A stretch of 48,321 bases of DNA from Anaerolineae bacterium (GTDB lineage: Bacteria > Chloroflexota > Anaerolineae > UBA4142 > SHND01): assembly GCA_021463195.1 (NCBI GenBank), contig JAJTXZ010000031.1, positions 1 to 48,321 of the forward strand, read 5' to 3'. Made by a program: the position numbers and the translations under genes. How positions within the stretch are numbered: position 1 is the first letter of the stretch; every line of letters begins with the position of its first letter. The notes beneath the pieces were generated by a model. It had not been told where the DNA came from. It saw only the letters and a program-made list of their open reading frames with translations, and ran no database searches. Below, one piece after another: positions 47,647 to 48,321 of this stretch.

Positions 47647-48321
47647 ATGCAATTCAAGAAACTTTTTGCGCCGGGCATTTTACTGATTGCTCTGGCGCTT
47701 GTTATCGCGGCGTGCGCGACTCCGACTGCGGCGCCCGCGCAACCCACAGCCGCCCCGGCGCAACCCACAACCGCCCCGGCGCAACCCACAACCGCTCCGG
47801 CGCAGCCGACCACAGCTCCGTCAGCCGGCGGCGAGAAAATCACCGGCGAAATTACGCTTTGGCATGCTTATGGCACAGGCAGCGCTGAAGAAAAAGCGTT
47901 GGGCCAGGTGCTTGAAAAGATTCAAGCCGACAATCCCGATGCTAAAATCAATGTGCTGCAAATCCCATTCGATCAAGTTTTCAACAAATTTGAAACGGAA
48001 GCAGCCGCCGGCGGCGGGCCTGACATGTTCACTGTGCCGAATGATAATCTCGGCAATCAAGTGCGCGCGGGTTTGCTCGCCCCGTTGGATGATTTTCTCA
48101 CGGGCAAACTTGGCGCCTATACGCCGCTTTCGATTGAAGGCGTGACGGTGGATGGCAAAATTTATGCCGTGCCAGCTATTGTCAAAGCGGTGGCGTTGTA
48201 CTATAACAAAAGCACGATTCCGAATCCGCCCAAGACGACGGACGAATTGATGGCGTTGGTCAAGAGCGGCAAGAAAATTGTGCTGAATCAGAGCGCGTAT
48301 CACAACTTTGGTTTCAGCGGC
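47647..48321 (+). CDS. Sugar ABC transporter substrate-binding lipoprotein (partial, cut by window end)
   Basis: 225 residues to the window edge with no stop, so the C-terminal half is missing. It begins with a lipoprotein signal peptide ending VIAAC, then a linker of four AQPT-type heptads, then a family-1 extracellular binding domain of the MalE type: ITLWHAYGTGSAEEKALGQV, then IPFDQVFNKFETEAAAGGGP, DMFTVPNDNLG and IYAVPAIVKAVALYYNK. It would bind a maltose-like sugar outside the cell. The GGAGGAG ribosome site fits the ATG at 47647. Its permeases and ATPase probably follow beyond the window. Confidence 0.88.
   Translation, partial: MQFKKLFAPGILLIALALVIAACATPTAAPAQPTAAPAQPTTAPAQPTTAPAQPTTAPSAGGEKITGEITLWHAYGTGSAEEKALGQVLEKIQADNPDAKINVLQIPFDQVFNKFETEAAAGGGPDMFTVPNDNLGNQVRAGLLAPLDDFLTGKLGAYTPLSIEGVTVDGKIYAVPAIVKAVALYYNKSTIPNPPKTTDELMALVKSGKKIVLNQSAYHNFGFSG
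47737..47820 (+). repeat. Four 21-bp in-frame tandem repeats (lipoprotein linker)
   Basis: Units at 47737-47757, 47758-47778, 47779-47799 and 47800-47820 encode AQPT(A/T)AP. They keep the reading frame and form the flexible spacer between lipid anchor and binding domain. Copy number could vary by slippage. Confidence 0.85.

Noticed and set aside
1-48321. CRISPR array or cas genes
   Set aside because: No regularly spaced direct repeats were found; the repeats present are dispersed palindromes.

Overview
The window is a gene-dense stretch of a bacterial chromosome whose gene content and style suggest a Chloroflexota bacterium, probably Anaerolineae-like. The support is proline/threonine-rich linkers on an exported M23 peptidase and on a sugar-binding lipoprotein, a STAND NTPase with HEAT repeats, perfect AGGAGG ribosome sites mixed with leaderless starts, and a DNA style very rich in CGCG. 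The CGCG style gives long antisense shadow ORFs that I left out. The assignment is an inference from style, not from a marker gene. I see no rRNA, CRISPR array, prophage or complete insertion sequence.

Layout. 1-3.4 kb: an FkbM methyltransferase converging on two family-4 glycosyltransferases (surface glycan). 3.5-10.8 kb, minus strand: a ferredoxin-NADP reductase-like flavoprotein, an alpha/beta hydrolase, an aldo-keto reductase, L-lactate dehydrogenase, a BrnT/CopG toxin-antitoxin pair (toxin frameshifted), glnS and a DUF2442-HicB-HicA set. 10.9-18.5 kb, minus: gltX, a membrane-anchored M23 peptidase, an ECF sigma factor with two small membrane proteins, DegV, a PrsW-type protease and a DUF1028 protein. 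18.9-20.7 kb: a single-domain response regulator, tRNA-Gln(CUG), a methyltransferase and an RmlC-like epimerase. 21-27.4 kb, plus: glyA, a JAMM peptidase, a URO-D family protein and three consecutive zinc-ribbon membrane proteins.

The second half is dominated by metal and osmolyte transport. 31.3-27.5 kb, minus, is an apparent dtxR-mntH-usp-CDF operon whose promoter is covered by in-phase 16-bp palindromes. 31.7-34.9 kb is an OpuC-type osmoprotectant ABC system. 35-36.4 kb encodes a BCD/PucC-family transporter, a family best known from phototrophs. 36.5-39.8 kb holds a Fur-family regulator and a CbiM-CbiQ-CbiO cobalt/nickel importer. 46.1-39.8 kb, minus, is a tightly packed run: NACHT-HEAT NTPase, VOC protein, GH13 amylase, then znuA-znuC-znuB. 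The window closes with ssb and the start of a sugar ABC binding protein cut by the window edge.

The most striking non-coding signal is a pair of 94-bp MITE-like elements (20817-20910 and 47220-47313, opposite orientation). Each has terminal inverted repeats, an exact 8-bp target duplication and a perfect long palindrome whose differences between the copies are all base-pair compensating. Related palindromes sit at 1-66, 34941-34990 and 46996-47074.
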